Positions 8,301-16,163 of a DNA stretch of 64,000 nt are shown here, in pieces (within the stretch, counting starts at the first letter, position 1; every line of letters starts with the position of its first letter). A program made the translations under genes and the position numbers. Below the pieces are notes generated by a model that searched no databases, was not told the DNA's origin, and was given only the letters and a program-made list of their open reading frames with translations. Source of the stretch: DASQPR01 sp035263025 (GTDB lineage Bacteria > Actinomycetota > Actinomycetes > Mycobacteriales > Micromonosporaceae); contig DATFRR010000169.1 in NCBI GenBank assembly GCA_035263025.1, forward strand, positions 26,014-90,013, written 5' to 3'.

Positions 8301-9647
8301 ATGGAAGGTATCCCAGCCGGAATATGTGCCGTACTGGTCGTGTTGGCCGGCGGCGATCGTGTGCATCTTCATGTCCGAGCCCATGTATTGACCGTTGACG
8401 TCGCTGGTGATGTTGGGCTGCATGAAGTCCTTGTAGAGCAGGCTGTAGAACTCCTGCGTCAGCGCGACGCTGCGGCCGGACACCTGGATCCTGTTGAGCA
8501 GCGTGTTCCAGTCCTGCTGCACGCTGGTCTGTACGGCGTCGAAGTCCCATCCCGCGTTCTCGGTCTGCCAGTCCAGCTTGGCGTTGTCGGTGCTTACGTA
8601 CGAGATGCCGACCTTGGCTTGGACCACCGGGTTGCTCGTGGTGTCGAAGGTGAGGAACACCGCCGACGGGTCGGTCTGGCCGGAACGCGTGATGACCTGC
8701 GACGCGGTGAACGGCTGGTCGAAGACGATGTCGAAGTAGACGGTGTATTCCTGGACCTGACCGTCGTTGCTGCCTTCGCCGCAGAAGTGGCCGCTCGTGT
8801 CAGAGCCCGCGATCTCAGTGTTGCTGACCACATGGACGCTGTCGCCGAAGTCGCCGTTCTGGCTGTCCATCAGCTTGACCAGGAAGTCGGCCTGCGTGGT
8901 GGCGGGGAAGGTGAACCGGCCCATCGAGCTGTGCGGGGTCGCGGTGAACTGCGAGGTGATCGTGTTGGGCTGGTTGCTCTGCGCCGAGTAGTAACCGGCC
9001 TGCGCGACCTCACCGGTGTTGGTGAAGGACGTTTCCGCGTCGTTCGGGTCGCCGCTCGGCAGCGCGCCGGTCATCGGCAGGATGGGTACGTCGCCCGCCG
9101 CGCCGCAGCCCGGGCCACTGATGTGCGTCAGGGAGTAGCCGGTCAACGACGTGTCGCCGAAGCTGTAACCGCCACCGGCAGACCGGTTCGGCATCGTGTC
9201 CGGGCTCCACTGCACCATGCCGAACGGCGCGGTGGCACCCGGGTAGGTGTTGCCGCCACCGGTGGTCCACGTCCGTGTGTCGACCATCTGCGCCAGGTCG
9301 GCCGTCGGGTTGCTGAGGGTGGCGGTGTTCCTGGCGCCGGCCGGGAGCTTGGCCGCGGGTACCGGCTTCGGACAGGACATCAGCCGCCCGTTGTTGGCCT
9401 TGCTGCACGCTGCCGTTTTGGCCTGGCGACCCTGGCTCGCGGCCGAACTGGCGCCGCTCGCCGGACTCGGACTGGCGCTGGGACTCGGGCTGGGGCTCGG
9501 GCCTGGGGTCGGTGACGCCGCGAACGCCGTTCCCGTCGACAAGGTCGCGGTAAGTGCGGCAACCGCCAGCACGAATGCGGCGAGCAGGGCGCCGCGCCGC
9601 TTCGTGGCCGATTGACCGACAGCCGTCGCCTTCCGGAATTGCCACAT
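5352..9647 (-). CDS. Secreted GH92 family alpha-mannosidase with C-terminal accessory domains
   Basis: A 1431-residue exported enzyme. Residues 1-43 are a signal peptide (KRRGALLAAFVLAVAAL then AFA-AS), followed by a Pro/Ser linker. The GH92 beta-sandwich starts near residue 120 (VDTRTWTTGGGNTYPGATAP). The (alpha/alpha)6 catalytic domain runs to about 840 (YSGWDTFHSLVQLQAIL; NNDDLGANSSTFIWEMLGMY, which holds the expected catalytic acidic residues). Then come an NEW3-like beta domain (about 850-940), two copies of a roughly 150-residue carbohydrate-binding-like module (both with a NV-AAGQ pattern) and, between them, an IPT/TIG domain. GH92 enzymes are calcium-dependent exo-acting alpha-mannosidases. 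A divergent LacI gene suggests sugar-induced expression. Confidence 0.9.
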   Translation of the reverse strand: MWQFRKATAVGQSATKRRGALLAAFVLAVAALTATLSTGTAFAASPTPGPSPSPSPSASPSPASGASSAASQGRQAKTAACSKANNGRLMSCPKPVPAAKLPAGARNTATLSNPTADLAQMVDTRTWTTGGGNTYPGATAPFGMVQWSPDTMPNRSAGGGYSFGDTSLTGYSLTHISGPGCGAAGDVPILPMTGALPSGDPNDAETSFTNTGEVAQAGYYSAQSNQPNTITSQFTATPHSSMGRFTFPATTQADFLVKLMDSQNGDFGDSVHVVSNTEIAGSDTSGHFCGEGSNDGQVQEYTVYFDIVFDQPFTASQVITRSGQTDPSAVFLTFDTTSNPVVQAKVGISYVSTDNAKLDWQTENAGWDFDAVQTSVQQDWNTLLNRIQVSGRSVALTQEFYSLLYKDFMQPNITSDVNGQYMGSDMKMHTIAAGQHDQYGTYSGWDTFHSLVQLQAILDPSAASDQAQSLLNYYSQDSILQQWGYLNLNNYVMVGDPAQSIIADYYAFGARDFNTSEALADMLKQANTVNDVRPGEALEQQLGYLPEDGSYGCCNPHGYVPTLLEYDSEDFALAHFAAALGDSTDAAMLEQRANNWQNVFNPVNGLLNPRNTNGSFMTGITPTTTDPYVEGDAYEYLWNVPNNYAALFSALGGNAKVAPMLRQFLSRPNGFGMFAQLSNEFGFGEQYALNYAGDPAGTQQAVNNILATMYPPGPSGLPNNDDLGANSSTFIWEMLGMYPENSGSDTLVFNGAGFPHASINLPNGKTITINAPGASATTYYVQSLKINGTPYQKTYVPFSTLANGATLDWKLGTTPSTWGTAPQDAPPSYGAGTRPAIGFLSDQQVTLAPGATATVTIGAQNTTQHAQTVTAHVTAPAGLHVTLTPPSGQINVPPNKAGTITATVHADASAPQTFYSVPVSLSSGSTALPGLTLTTLVAQPGSLLASFDNPGVSDDSDVNAGNFDGGVNSYSAEALAAEGISPGQPVSSGGITYTWPAPTPGFPNNVIAAGQHITVNAPAGTQQVGFLGAATNGPSQGLTTLTYSDGSTSRFWLGLSDWTLNAGRSQPSFGNQIVAQTAYRNCAGCTGGRDNTATDILSTSIPVDASKTLTSVTLPSGASRGQLHIFAIGTSTTPMTGAVVDSLSPATASAGQTVTINGSGFGASQGSGFVAFSDLGTNWGAPGNAATFTVNSWSDTAITFTVPTPSGSNGQFRVWPGTVASVTVTNSSAQVSDIGALEITPTSSMSDYYDNTGISADSNQACANLDGVGFSLSADALAQAGLTQGGTLTSGGVTFTWPDVAACQPDNVLAAGQEILLPGHGGASQVGFLVTSTNGDSSGPVTITYTDGTTSTGTLDVSDWASGASGDENTAATMPYRNSTGGGSQQLTVSVFEISVPVDASKTIASVTLPNVGFQVGSGRTGMHVFAIGAG

Positions 9648-9923
9648 GGTCGCACCACTCGCCTTCGCATGAACGTCGGGGACGGACGCCAGAGATCGTT
9701 GTCGATTAGACGGGCGTTATGCAGACAATCCCGATCGCGCTTTCGCGCTGTCAAGGCGTTGCGGCGAGTGTGTCCAGTCGAAGACGCGATGATCAAGACA
9801 ACGACAAAACGGCGGTACGGAGGCCACGGCCGTGGGCGACGTGCCGTCACGATGTCCGCTCGCGAGTGATCCACAGCAGAGTTTCGGCAGGTCCACAGGA
9901 GACAGGACGGCATCGGCGAAGCC
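9648..9923. other. Divergent intergenic region between the GH92 and LacI genes
   Basis: This 276-bp stretch has no convincing gene. It should hold the GH92 promoter on the minus strand. Visible structure includes the palindrome CCACGGCCGTGG (9824-9835) and an ATCG-4-CGAT element (within 9686-9699), both possible regulator sites. No reliable -10/-35 pair was picked out. Confidence 0.5.
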
Positions 9924-9951
9924 TTGACCGTCGTCGATCGACGGCGGTCAA
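9924..9951. promoter_or_regulatory. 28-bp near-perfect palindrome, putative LacI-type operator
   Basis: The arms TTGACCG (9924-9930) and CGGTCAA (9945-9951) flank a palindromic core GTCGATCGAC (9933-9942). Only one position pair breaks the symmetry across the 28 bp. A -10-like GATACT or TACTGT follows about 15 nt downstream. The left or right arm may also serve as a -35. The position just upstream of the LacI gene suits autorepression and co-regulation of the divergent GH92 gene. Confidence 0.65.
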
Positions 9952-10004
9952 CTGTGATCGTGACGATACTGTCTGAACGGCGGCGTACGGTTCCGCGCGC
10001 CAAC

Positions 10005-10988
10005 ATGGACGACGTGGCCCGAGTGGCCGGCGTGAGCCTCAAAACCGTGTCGCGGGTGGTGAACCGGCAAGCTGGCGTACACCCGACGACGGCACAGCGG
10101 GTCCGGGTGGCCATCGATCAGTTGGGTTTCCGGCGCAACACCGGCGCCCACCACGCCACCAGCGGCTTGTCGACCGAGACGATCGCCGTAGTGACCGAGG
10201 ACATGGCCAACCCGTTCTACGCGACGCTGATCTGCGCGGTGCAGGACGTGGCACGTCAACACGACCGGCAGGTGCTCGCCGCGTCCTCGGACGAGGACCC
10301 GGACCGGGAACGCGAGCTGATCCTGGACTTCTGCTCTCGGCAGGTCGACGGTCTCGTGGTGGTCCCGGCCGGCGGGCCACACGGTTACCTTGTGCCGCAG
10401 ATCCGCGCGGGCGCGAAGTTGGTGTTCGTCGATCGGCCGGCCGGCGGCATCGCCGCGGACACCGTACTGGTCGACAACGCGGGCGGCGTGGCGGCGGCGG
10501 TCCGCCATTTGGCCCGCCACGGGCACCGGCGCATCGCGTACCTCGGGGACGCACCGCACATCTTCACCGCGGCCGAACGGCTGCGCGGCTTCCGCGACGG
10601 CTGCACCGGTGCCGGTCTGCGATTCGACCAGCAATTGGTGTTCATGGGGCCGCATGACGCGCGCCGGATCACGGCGGCTCTGCGGCGCGTACTGCGCCGG
10701 CCGGCGCCGGCCACCGCGATCGTCACCGGCAACAATCGCATCACCGTGCTGGTGCTACGCGCACTTGCCGACTGGCCGGACCAGCCGGCACTGGTCGGGT
10801 TCGACGACTTCGAGCTGGCCGATCTGCTGGAGCCGAAGGTGAGCGTGATCGCTCATGACGTAGCTGCGCTCGGCAAGGCGGCGGCCGAACTGCTCTTCGC
10901 GCGCCTGAGCGGGGAGGATTCGCCACCACACCAGCTGACCTTGCCGGTGCACCTGATCGCCCGAGGTTCGGGGGAGTTGCGGCCCTGA
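10005..10988 (+). CDS. LacI-family transcriptional repressor
   Basis: A 327-residue LacI/GalR regulator. The N-terminal helix-turn-helix is MDDVARVAGVSLKTVSRVVN, with a hinge near residue 50. A periplasmic-binding-protein-like effector domain follows (STETIAVVTEDMANPFYATL; later ALVGFDDFELADLLEPKVSV). The divergent GH92 mannosidase and the palindrome just upstream argue for control of glycan use, with a sugar as inducer. The start is uncertain: the ATG at 10005 leaves the HTH almost at the very N-terminus. GTG codons at 9954 and 9960 would add a basic extension, and a TTG at 9924 lies inside the operator. No clear ribosome site helps. Confidence 0.87.
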   Translation: MDDVARVAGVSLKTVSRVVNRQAGVHPTTAQRVRVAIDQLGFRRNTGAHHATSGLSTETIAVVTEDMANPFYATLICAVQDVARQHDRQVLAASSDEDPDRERELILDFCSRQVDGLVVVPAGGPHGYLVPQIRAGAKLVFVDRPAGGIAADTVLVDNAGGVAAAVRHLARHGHRRIAYLGDAPHIFTAAERLRGFRDGCTGAGLRFDQQLVFMGPHDARRITAALRRVLRRPAPATAIVTGNNRITVLVLRALADWPDQPALVGFDDFELADLLEPKVSVIAHDVAALGKAAAELLFARLSGEDSPPHQLTLPVHLIARGSGELRP

Positions 10989-11109
10989 TCGCGCGGCCCG
11001 GCCCAGTGATCAACTAGCGATCTCACGGTGCCCGCCCGCGCCGGTCTAGGTGCAACGTACTGTCGAAAGGGCGGGGGTCTTTTGACGGTGCCGCCGGGGG
11101 TGAGGCGCC

Positions 11110-12969
11110 ATGAGTACAGACCGGCACACGCGTGCCGAGCCGTACCCACCAATTGCCGAGCATGGCCTGATCGGCAACCTGCAGACGGCGGCACTGGTGG
11201 ACACCGGCGGTGCGATCGTCTGGTACTGCCCCGGGCGGTTCGACGCGCCGAGCGTGTTCGCCTCGTTGCTCGACCATGAGCGGGGCGGATCCTTCCGGAT
11301 CGCGCCGGTCGGACCGGGGTGGGGGACGCGGCAGCTTTACCTGCCTGACTCGGCGGTGCTCGTGACGAGGTTCCTCGGCACCGACGGCGTCGCCGAGGTC
11401 GTCGACTTCATGCCGGTCACCGGCCGTGCCACCGACTCGCCGCACGTGCTGATGCGTCTGGTACGGGTGGTCAGCGGCCGCGTACGGCTGGCGGTGCAGT
11501 GCGCTCCCCGCTTCGACTACGCACAGGCCGAGCACAAGCTGATGTGCGAAGGCAACGCCGCCGTGTTCCATTCCGCCAACCGCACACTGCGACTCGACAG
11601 CGACGTTGATCTCGAGGCGGACGGTGACGACGTCAGCGTGACGTTGGATCTCGCGGCCGGCGCCACCGCGTGGTTCGCACTGGTCGGTGGCGTCGAGGGC
11701 GACCCTGCGCCACGACGGGTGAGCGCCGACGAGACCGACGGCCGCTACCGGTCCACGATGGACTTCTGGCACCACTGGGTGGCATCCGGGTCGTACCGGG
11801 GACGCTGGCGCGAGATGGTGACGCGCTCCGCCATCACGTTGAAGCTGCTCACATACAACCCGTCCGGCGCCATCGTCGCCGCGCCGACCGCCGGGTTGCC
11901 CGAACAGATCGGCGGGGAACGGAACTGGGACTACCGATACACGTGGATTCGGGATGCCGCGCTGTCGGTGCACTCGTTGCTGCGCCTCGGGTACGGCGAG
12001 GAGGCGCGCCGCTTGTTCACCTGGCTGACCGCCCGGCCGGGTGGTACGGGCGGCGCCGACGGCGGGCCGCTGCAGGTGATGTACCGCGTCGACGGGTCGC
12101 CCGACATGCACGAGGTCACCTTCGACCACCTGGACGGCTACCAGTCGTCGCGGCCGGTACGGATCGGTAACGGTGCCGCGCGCCAGCTCCAGCTCGACAT
12201 CTACGGCGAGTTGATCGACGCGATCTGGACCGCGTACAAGCGGGGTGGCCGTCTCGGTACGCGTGGCTGGAAGCGGCTGAGCGAACTCGCGGACTGGCTG
12301 TCCGTGCACTGGGATCAGCCGGACGAAGGCATCTGGGAGACCCGTGGCGGCCGGAAGGACTTCGTCTACGCCCGCGTGATGTCGTGGGTCGCGCTTGATC
12401 GGATGATCCGCCTCGCCGAGGCGTTGGGTTGGCCGGCCGACACGACCGCGTGGCTGGCCGCCCGCGACGCGATCCACACGCAGGTGCTGACGCGTGGCTG
12501 GCACCCGCAGCGGCGGGCGTTCGTGCAGGCGTACGGCGACGATGTGCTCGATGCGGCGACGCTCATCATGCCGATCGTCGGCTTCCTCTCCGACAACGAA
12601 CCGTCCTGGCTGTCCACGTTGGACGCGATCTACGAACACCTGATCTCGGACAGCCTGGTCTACCGCTACGACCCGATCGCGTCACCGGACGGGGTGGCCG
12701 GCGCCGAGGGTACGTTCTCGATGTGCACGTTCTGGTACGTCGAGACGCTCGCTCGTGCCGGCCGGCTCGCGGAGGCGCGGCTCGTGTTCGAGAAGATGCT
12801 GACCTATAGCAACCACCTCGGGCTGTACGCCGAGGAACTCGGCACGAACGGTGAGCAACTCGGCAACTTCCCGCAGGCGCTGACGCACCTCGCGCTGATC
12901 AACGCGGCGACCACGCTGGACGCGTATCTCGACACGCCAGCCCACCTACGCCCGGCCGAACTCGCCTAG
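11110..12969 (+). CDS. GH15 family glycoside hydrolase (trehalase/glucoamylase-type)
   Basis: A 619-residue cytosolic enzyme with no signal peptide. An N-terminal beta-sandwich domain (IAEHGLIGNLQTAALVD, WYCPGRFDAPSVFASLLD) leads to an (alpha/alpha)6 barrel. GH15 motifs are clear: NWDYRYTWIRDAALSVHSLL, QLQLDIYGELIDA, DEGIWETRGG with a likely catalytic Glu, and EQLGNFPQALTHLALINAA near the end. In mycobacteria close relatives hydrolyse trehalose; others are glucoamylases, and sequence alone does not decide. A GAGGCG ribosome site precedes the ATG. It follows the LacI gene by 121 bp and may belong to the same sugar-use block. Confidence 0.85.
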   Translation: MSTDRHTRAEPYPPIAEHGLIGNLQTAALVDTGGAIVWYCPGRFDAPSVFASLLDHERGGSFRIAPVGPGWGTRQLYLPDSAVLVTRFLGTDGVAEVVDFMPVTGRATDSPHVLMRLVRVVSGRVRLAVQCAPRFDYAQAEHKLMCEGNAAVFHSANRTLRLDSDVDLEADGDDVSVTLDLAAGATAWFALVGGVEGDPAPRRVSADETDGRYRSTMDFWHHWVASGSYRGRWREMVTRSAITLKLLTYNPSGAIVAAPTAGLPEQIGGERNWDYRYTWIRDAALSVHSLLRLGYGEEARRLFTWLTARPGGTGGADGGPLQVMYRVDGSPDMHEVTFDHLDGYQSSRPVRIGNGAARQLQLDIYGELIDAIWTAYKRGGRLGTRGWKRLSELADWLSVHWDQPDEGIWETRGGRKDFVYARVMSWVALDRMIRLAEALGWPADTTAWLAARDAIHTQVLTRGWHPQRRAFVQAYGDDVLDAATLIMPIVGFLSDNEPSWLSTLDAIYEHLISDSLVYRYDPIASPDGVAGAEGTFSMCTFWYVETLARAGRLAEARLVFEKMLTYSNHLGLYAEELGTNGEQLGNFPQALTHLALINAATTLDAYLDTPAHLRPAELA

Positions 12970-12992
12970 CCACTCGTCGCCGCGGTCACGCC

Positions 12993-13658
12993 TCACCCGG
13001 TCCATCCGGGCCGGACGAGGCCGGATTCGTACCCGATGACGACCAGCTGCGCCCGATCGCGAGCACCGAGCTTTGCCATCACGCGGCTGGCGTGCGTCTT
13101 GGTGGTGGACACGCTGGTGAACAACCGCTGGGAGATCTCGTCGTTGGACAGTCCCGTCGCGATCAGCCCGAGAACCTCACGTTCCCGATCGGTAAGGCTC
13201 GACAGACTTGTGGCCGGGACGGGCGTACGGCTCCGGACCGCGTACTCGGCGATGAGCTTGCGGGTGACCGCGGGCGAGAGGAGAGCGTCGCCCGCGGCGA
13301 CGACACGGACTGCACGGATCAGCTCGGCCGCGTCGGTGTCCTTGACGAGAAAGCCAGCCGCACCGGCGCGCAGGCCCTCGAACACGTACTCATCCAGATC
13401 GAAAGTAGTGAGGATGACGACGTGAACGGCGGCGAGACGCGGGTCAGCCGCGATCTGTCGAGTCGCCGCCACGCCGTCAAGTTCCGGCATGCGGATGTCC
13501 ATGAGCAACACGTCCGGATGGGCGTCCGCCGCCAGCCGAACCGCCTCGAGTCCGTTGCTGGCCTCGCCGACCACGGTGATGTCGTCCTCGGCGTCGAGCA
13601 GCGCGGCGAAGCCGCTGCGCACCAGCGCCTGGTCATCGGCGAGTGCGACGCGGGTCAT
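12993..13658 (-). CDS. NarL/LuxR-type response regulator
   Basis: A 221-residue response regulator. The receiver domain has the acidic pair (ALADDQALVRSGF), the phospho-acceptor Asp in DVLLMDIRMPELDG, a conserved Thr in VILTTFD and Lys in GFLVKD. The C-terminal LuxR helix-turn-helix begins LTDREREVLGLIATGLSNDE and ends with STTKTHASRVMAKLGARDRA. Its ATG overlaps the stop of the histidine kinase gene by 4 nt, so the two are translationally coupled. The likely targets are its own operon and the divergent ABC transporter. Confidence 0.93.
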   Translation of the reverse strand: MTRVALADDQALVRSGFAALLDAEDDITVVGEASNGLEAVRLAADAHPDVLLMDIRMPELDGVAATRQIAADPRLAAVHVVILTTFDLDEYVFEGLRAGAAGFLVKDTDAAELIRAVRVVAAGDALLSPAVTRKLIAEYAVRSRTPVPATSLSSLTDREREVLGLIATGLSNDEISQRLFTSVSTTKTHASRVMAKLGARDRAQLVVIGYESGLVRPGWTG

Positions 13659-14827
13659 GCCTCACGCCCGTTGAGCGGGAGCCTCGCGCGCACGACGAAT
13701 CCGCCGCCGTCACCCGGCGCGGCGGTAAGGGTCCCGCCCAGCGCACGCGCGCGCTCAACCATGCCGGTGATGCCATTGCCGACCGCGCCGTGTCGTTCGA
13801 GGTGGACGCGGCGGACGCCGTCGTCCGCGATCTCGACGAGCAACTCCTTTGGCAGGTACGCAAGACGGACGTCGGCGTGGTACCCGCCCGAGTGGCGGGC
13901 GGTGTTGGTGAGCGCCTCCTGCACGATCCGGTAGGCGGCGAGGTCGACATCCGGCCGAAGGTCCGGCCGTGCTCCGTCCTCGTGAAGCTGGACGCTGACG
14001 CCGGCCGCCGCGGCGCTGGTGACCAGGTCGTCGAGCCGGGCAACGCTGGGCGCCGGCGCTCGAGGGGCATTTTCATCGACACCGCGCAGGACCCCGAGAA
14101 TGGCGCGCAACTCCATGAGGACTTGCTTGCTGACGTCGTTGATCGTGGCGAGCGCGGCGACGGTACGGTCCGGTTGGCGATCGACGAGATGCAGGGCGGT
14201 GTTCGCCTGGACGTGGATCGCCGAGATGTGATGGGCGACAACGTCGTGTAGTTCGCGCGCGATGCGCAGACGTTCGTCACTCGCGTGTCGCAGCAGTTCT
14301 TCACGGCGACTGCGCGCGACCGCCGCGGCGCGCTGCCGTCTTTGCCGCAGCAGTTCTGATCCACCGGCCAGGGCCGCGAGCCCGGTGCCGAGCGCCCATG
14401 CGAATGTCGCGGACGGCGCGTGCTGCCCGGCCAGCATCGGGCCCCAGAGGAACAAGACATACCCGGCGACCAGAAAACCGAGCGCGGCGGCCCGCTTACG
14501 TTCCTGCACCGCGGTCACGAACGCCACCACGACCGCCAGCCACGCAGGCGCGGTGTGGACCTGCGTGACGAGGTACGCGAAGGTCGTCGCGTACGTGACG
14601 GTTAGGACGGCAACCGGGTACCTCCGCCGAAGCACCAGCGCGCTCGCCCCGACACACAGCAACGCCAGCCCACTCGCGGTGACGGGACGTGCCCGGTGGG
14701 CTGCGATGGCGAACGATCCGGCCACCTGCGCACCGGCAACCACGACCGCCAGCCCCGCGTCGGCCAGCCACGGTCGCACGGAACCGATGCGGCGTGACGT
14801 GGGGTCGCGGACTGGTGGCTCGGCCAT
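13655..14827 (-). CDS. NarL-partner sensor histidine kinase (HisKA_3 type)
   Basis: A 390-residue membrane kinase. The N-terminal half holds about five hydrophobic helices (for example AWLAVVVAFVTAVQ and LGFLVAGYVLFLWGPML) and no obvious extracellular domain. The dimerisation helix carries the phospho-acceptor His in IARELHDVVAHHISAIHVQA. The HATPase_c domain has the N-box ALTNTARHSGG and the glycine-rich GNGITGMVERARALGG. DesK-like kinases of this design often sense membrane or cell-wall stress and control an adjacent ABC exporter, which fits the divergent transporter here. I start it at the ATG at 14827, since an upstream extension is Arg/Pro-rich and unconvincing. Confidence 0.88.
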   Translation of the reverse strand: MAEPPVRDPTSRRIGSVRPWLADAGLAVVVAGAQVAGSFAIAAHRARPVTASGLALLCVGASALVLRRRYPVAVLTVTYATTFAYLVTQVHTAPAWLAVVVAFVTAVQERKRAAALGFLVAGYVLFLWGPMLAGQHAPSATFAWALGTGLAALAGGSELLRQRRQRAAAVARSRREELLRHASDERLRIARELHDVVAHHISAIHVQANTALHLVDRQPDRTVAALATINDVSKQVLMELRAILGVLRGVDENAPRAPAPSVARLDDLVTSAAAAGVSVQLHEDGARPDLRPDVDLAAYRIVQEALTNTARHSGGYHADVRLAYLPKELLVEIADDGVRRVHLERHGAVGNGITGMVERARALGGTLTAAPGDGGGFVVRARLPLNGREA

Positions 14828-14880
14828 CGCCCACGACGGTACGTCGGAACCGTTACGCCTCGCGTCAGCGCCGGGACGAC

Positions 14881-14904
14881 GTACGACTACTCCGCCAGTC
14901 GTAC
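14881..14904. promoter_or_regulatory. Perfect palindrome in the two-component/ABC divergent region
   Basis: The arms GTACGACT (14881-14888) and AGTCGTAC (14897-14904) are perfect and separated by 8 nt. The site lies between the histidine kinase gene and the divergent ABC operon, where a dimeric NarL-type regulator would be expected to bind. The rest of the 221-bp gap shows no gene. Confidence 0.55.
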
Positions 14905-15048
14905 CCGGCCGGGCACGTGTACTACCTCCGCGTGACGTGACCTCCGCCGTGCCGCGCGGTTGCTCGCGCTGCGGGTCGTCTGGAGTGGTATCGGAGAATC
15001 GGCCACCGGCTGACGACACGCACATGCCGTTCGCAGGACGCTGGCGGC

Positions 15049-15222
15049 ATGTACGGATTCCTCGCTCACCCCACGCCCGTGGCGATCGTGGCCGCGTCCG
15101 GCACCCATCACGGTGGTCGTGCGGCGCTCTGGATCATCGGCTGGCTCGTCGTGCTGGCCGTCGTCGTCGGCGTCGTCGCTTATCTGGTACGCCGGCGGAA
15201 CCAAGGGGGTCGACGCCCATGA
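15049..15222 (+). CDS. Small single-pass membrane protein coupled to an ABC ATPase
   Basis: A 57-residue protein that is easily missed. The N-terminal 25 residues (MYGFLAHPTPVAIVAASGTHHGG) are followed by one transmembrane helix (ALWIIGWLVVLAVVVGVVAY) and an Arg-rich tail (LVRRRNQGGRRP), predicting an N-out, C-in topology. Its stop overlaps the ATPase start as ATGA, so translation is coupled. It should be transcribed with the ABC transporter and may be a small accessory subunit or regulator. No function is known to me. Confidence 0.7.
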   Translation: MYGFLAHPTPVAIVAASGTHHGGRAALWIIGWLVVLAVVVGVVAYLVRRRNQGGRRP

Positions 15223-16163
15223 GCACGATCGAGGTACGCGGCCTGACCAAACGCTTCGGCACCGTCACCGCGGTCGATGGTCTCGACTTCGAGGTCGACT
15301 CCGGATCGGTGGTCGGCTTTCTGGGACCCAACGGCGCCGGAAAGACGACCACGTTGCGCGTGCTGCTTGGTCTGGTGGCGCCGACTGCGGGTACCGCCAC
15401 CATCAACGGGCACCCGTACGCCAGCCTGCCGGATCCGGTGCGCCTGGTTGGCGCGGCGTTGGAGGCCTCCGCCTGCCATCCCGGCCGGAGTGCCCGGAAC
15501 CACCTGCGCATCCACGCATTGGCCGGCGGCGCCGGGCCGCGCGACATCAACCGGGCGCTGGACGCCGTCGGGCTGAGCGATGTTGCAGATCGGCGGGTCG
15601 GCGGGTTCTCGCTCGGCATGCGGCAGCGGCTCGGCCTGGCTACCGCGTTGCTGCACGACCCCGAGATCCTCATCTTGGACGAGCCGGCCAACGGGCTCGA
15701 TCCGGAAGGCGTCCGCTGGTTGCGGCGTACGCTGCGCGGGCTGGCGGGCGAAGGCCGAACGGTGCTCGTGTCTAGCCACATTCTGGCGGAGGTGGCACAG
15801 ACCGTCGATCGCGTGATCATCTTGGATCGAGGTCGACTCGTCACCCAGTCATCTCTTGCGGAGCTCGCGGCACGCGGTCGCCGAACGGTACGCGTGCGTA
15901 CCCCCGAATCTCGGCGACTGCTCGACGCGCTCGGCGCGCGCGAATACATCGACGCCCGCGGTGTTGGCGATTGGGTGCATGTCAGCGGCGCCACTGCCGA
16001 GGAGGTGGGACTTCTCGCCGCTCGGCACGCGATCCCGATCTTCGAGGCAACAACCGACGGCGCAGATCTCGAAGACGCGTTTTTGGCCCTCACCAACGGC
16101 GCCTCGGGACAGCCAATACGCCGCGGCGGGGCCGATCAGTCGCCCGAGGAGGCATGCCGATGA
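15219..16163 (+). CDS. ABC transporter ATP-binding protein (BcrA/DrrA-type)
   Basis: A 314-residue nucleotide-binding subunit of an ABC-2 exporter. It has Walker A GPNGAGKTT, signature FSLGMRQRLGLA, Walker B ILILDEPANGLDPEG and the switch His in SSH. The C-terminal 90 residues form the usual extension of antibiotic-resistance type ATPases. It is coupled by ATGA overlaps to the small membrane protein upstream and to the permease downstream. Divergent placement to a DesK/NarL-type system suggests it exports, or protects against, a membrane-active compound. The substrate is unknown. Confidence 0.9.
   Translation: MSTIEVRGLTKRFGTVTAVDGLDFEVDSGSVVGFLGPNGAGKTTTLRVLLGLVAPTAGTATINGHPYASLPDPVRLVGAALEASACHPGRSARNHLRIHALAGGAGPRDINRALDAVGLSDVADRRVGGFSLGMRQRLGLATALLHDPEILILDEPANGLDPEGVRWLRRTLRGLAGEGRTVLVSSHILAEVAQTVDRVIILDRGRLVTQSSLAELAARGRRTVRVRTPESRRLLDALGAREYIDARGVGDWVHVSGATAEEVGLLAARHAIPIFEATTDGADLEDAFLALTNGASGQPIRRGGADQSPEEACR

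Noticed and set aside
6933..9515. An 860-codon open frame on the plus strand opposite the GH92 gene
   Set aside because: Its translation is Arg/Val/Gly-rich with no domain. It mirrors the wobble bias of the real gene on the other strand, which has a signal peptide and GH92 motifs.
11023..12639. A 538-codon minus-strand frame opposite the GH15 gene
   Set aside because: It has an antisense composition (Arg, Pro, His) and no motifs. The plus strand has a full GH15 protein with a ribosome site.
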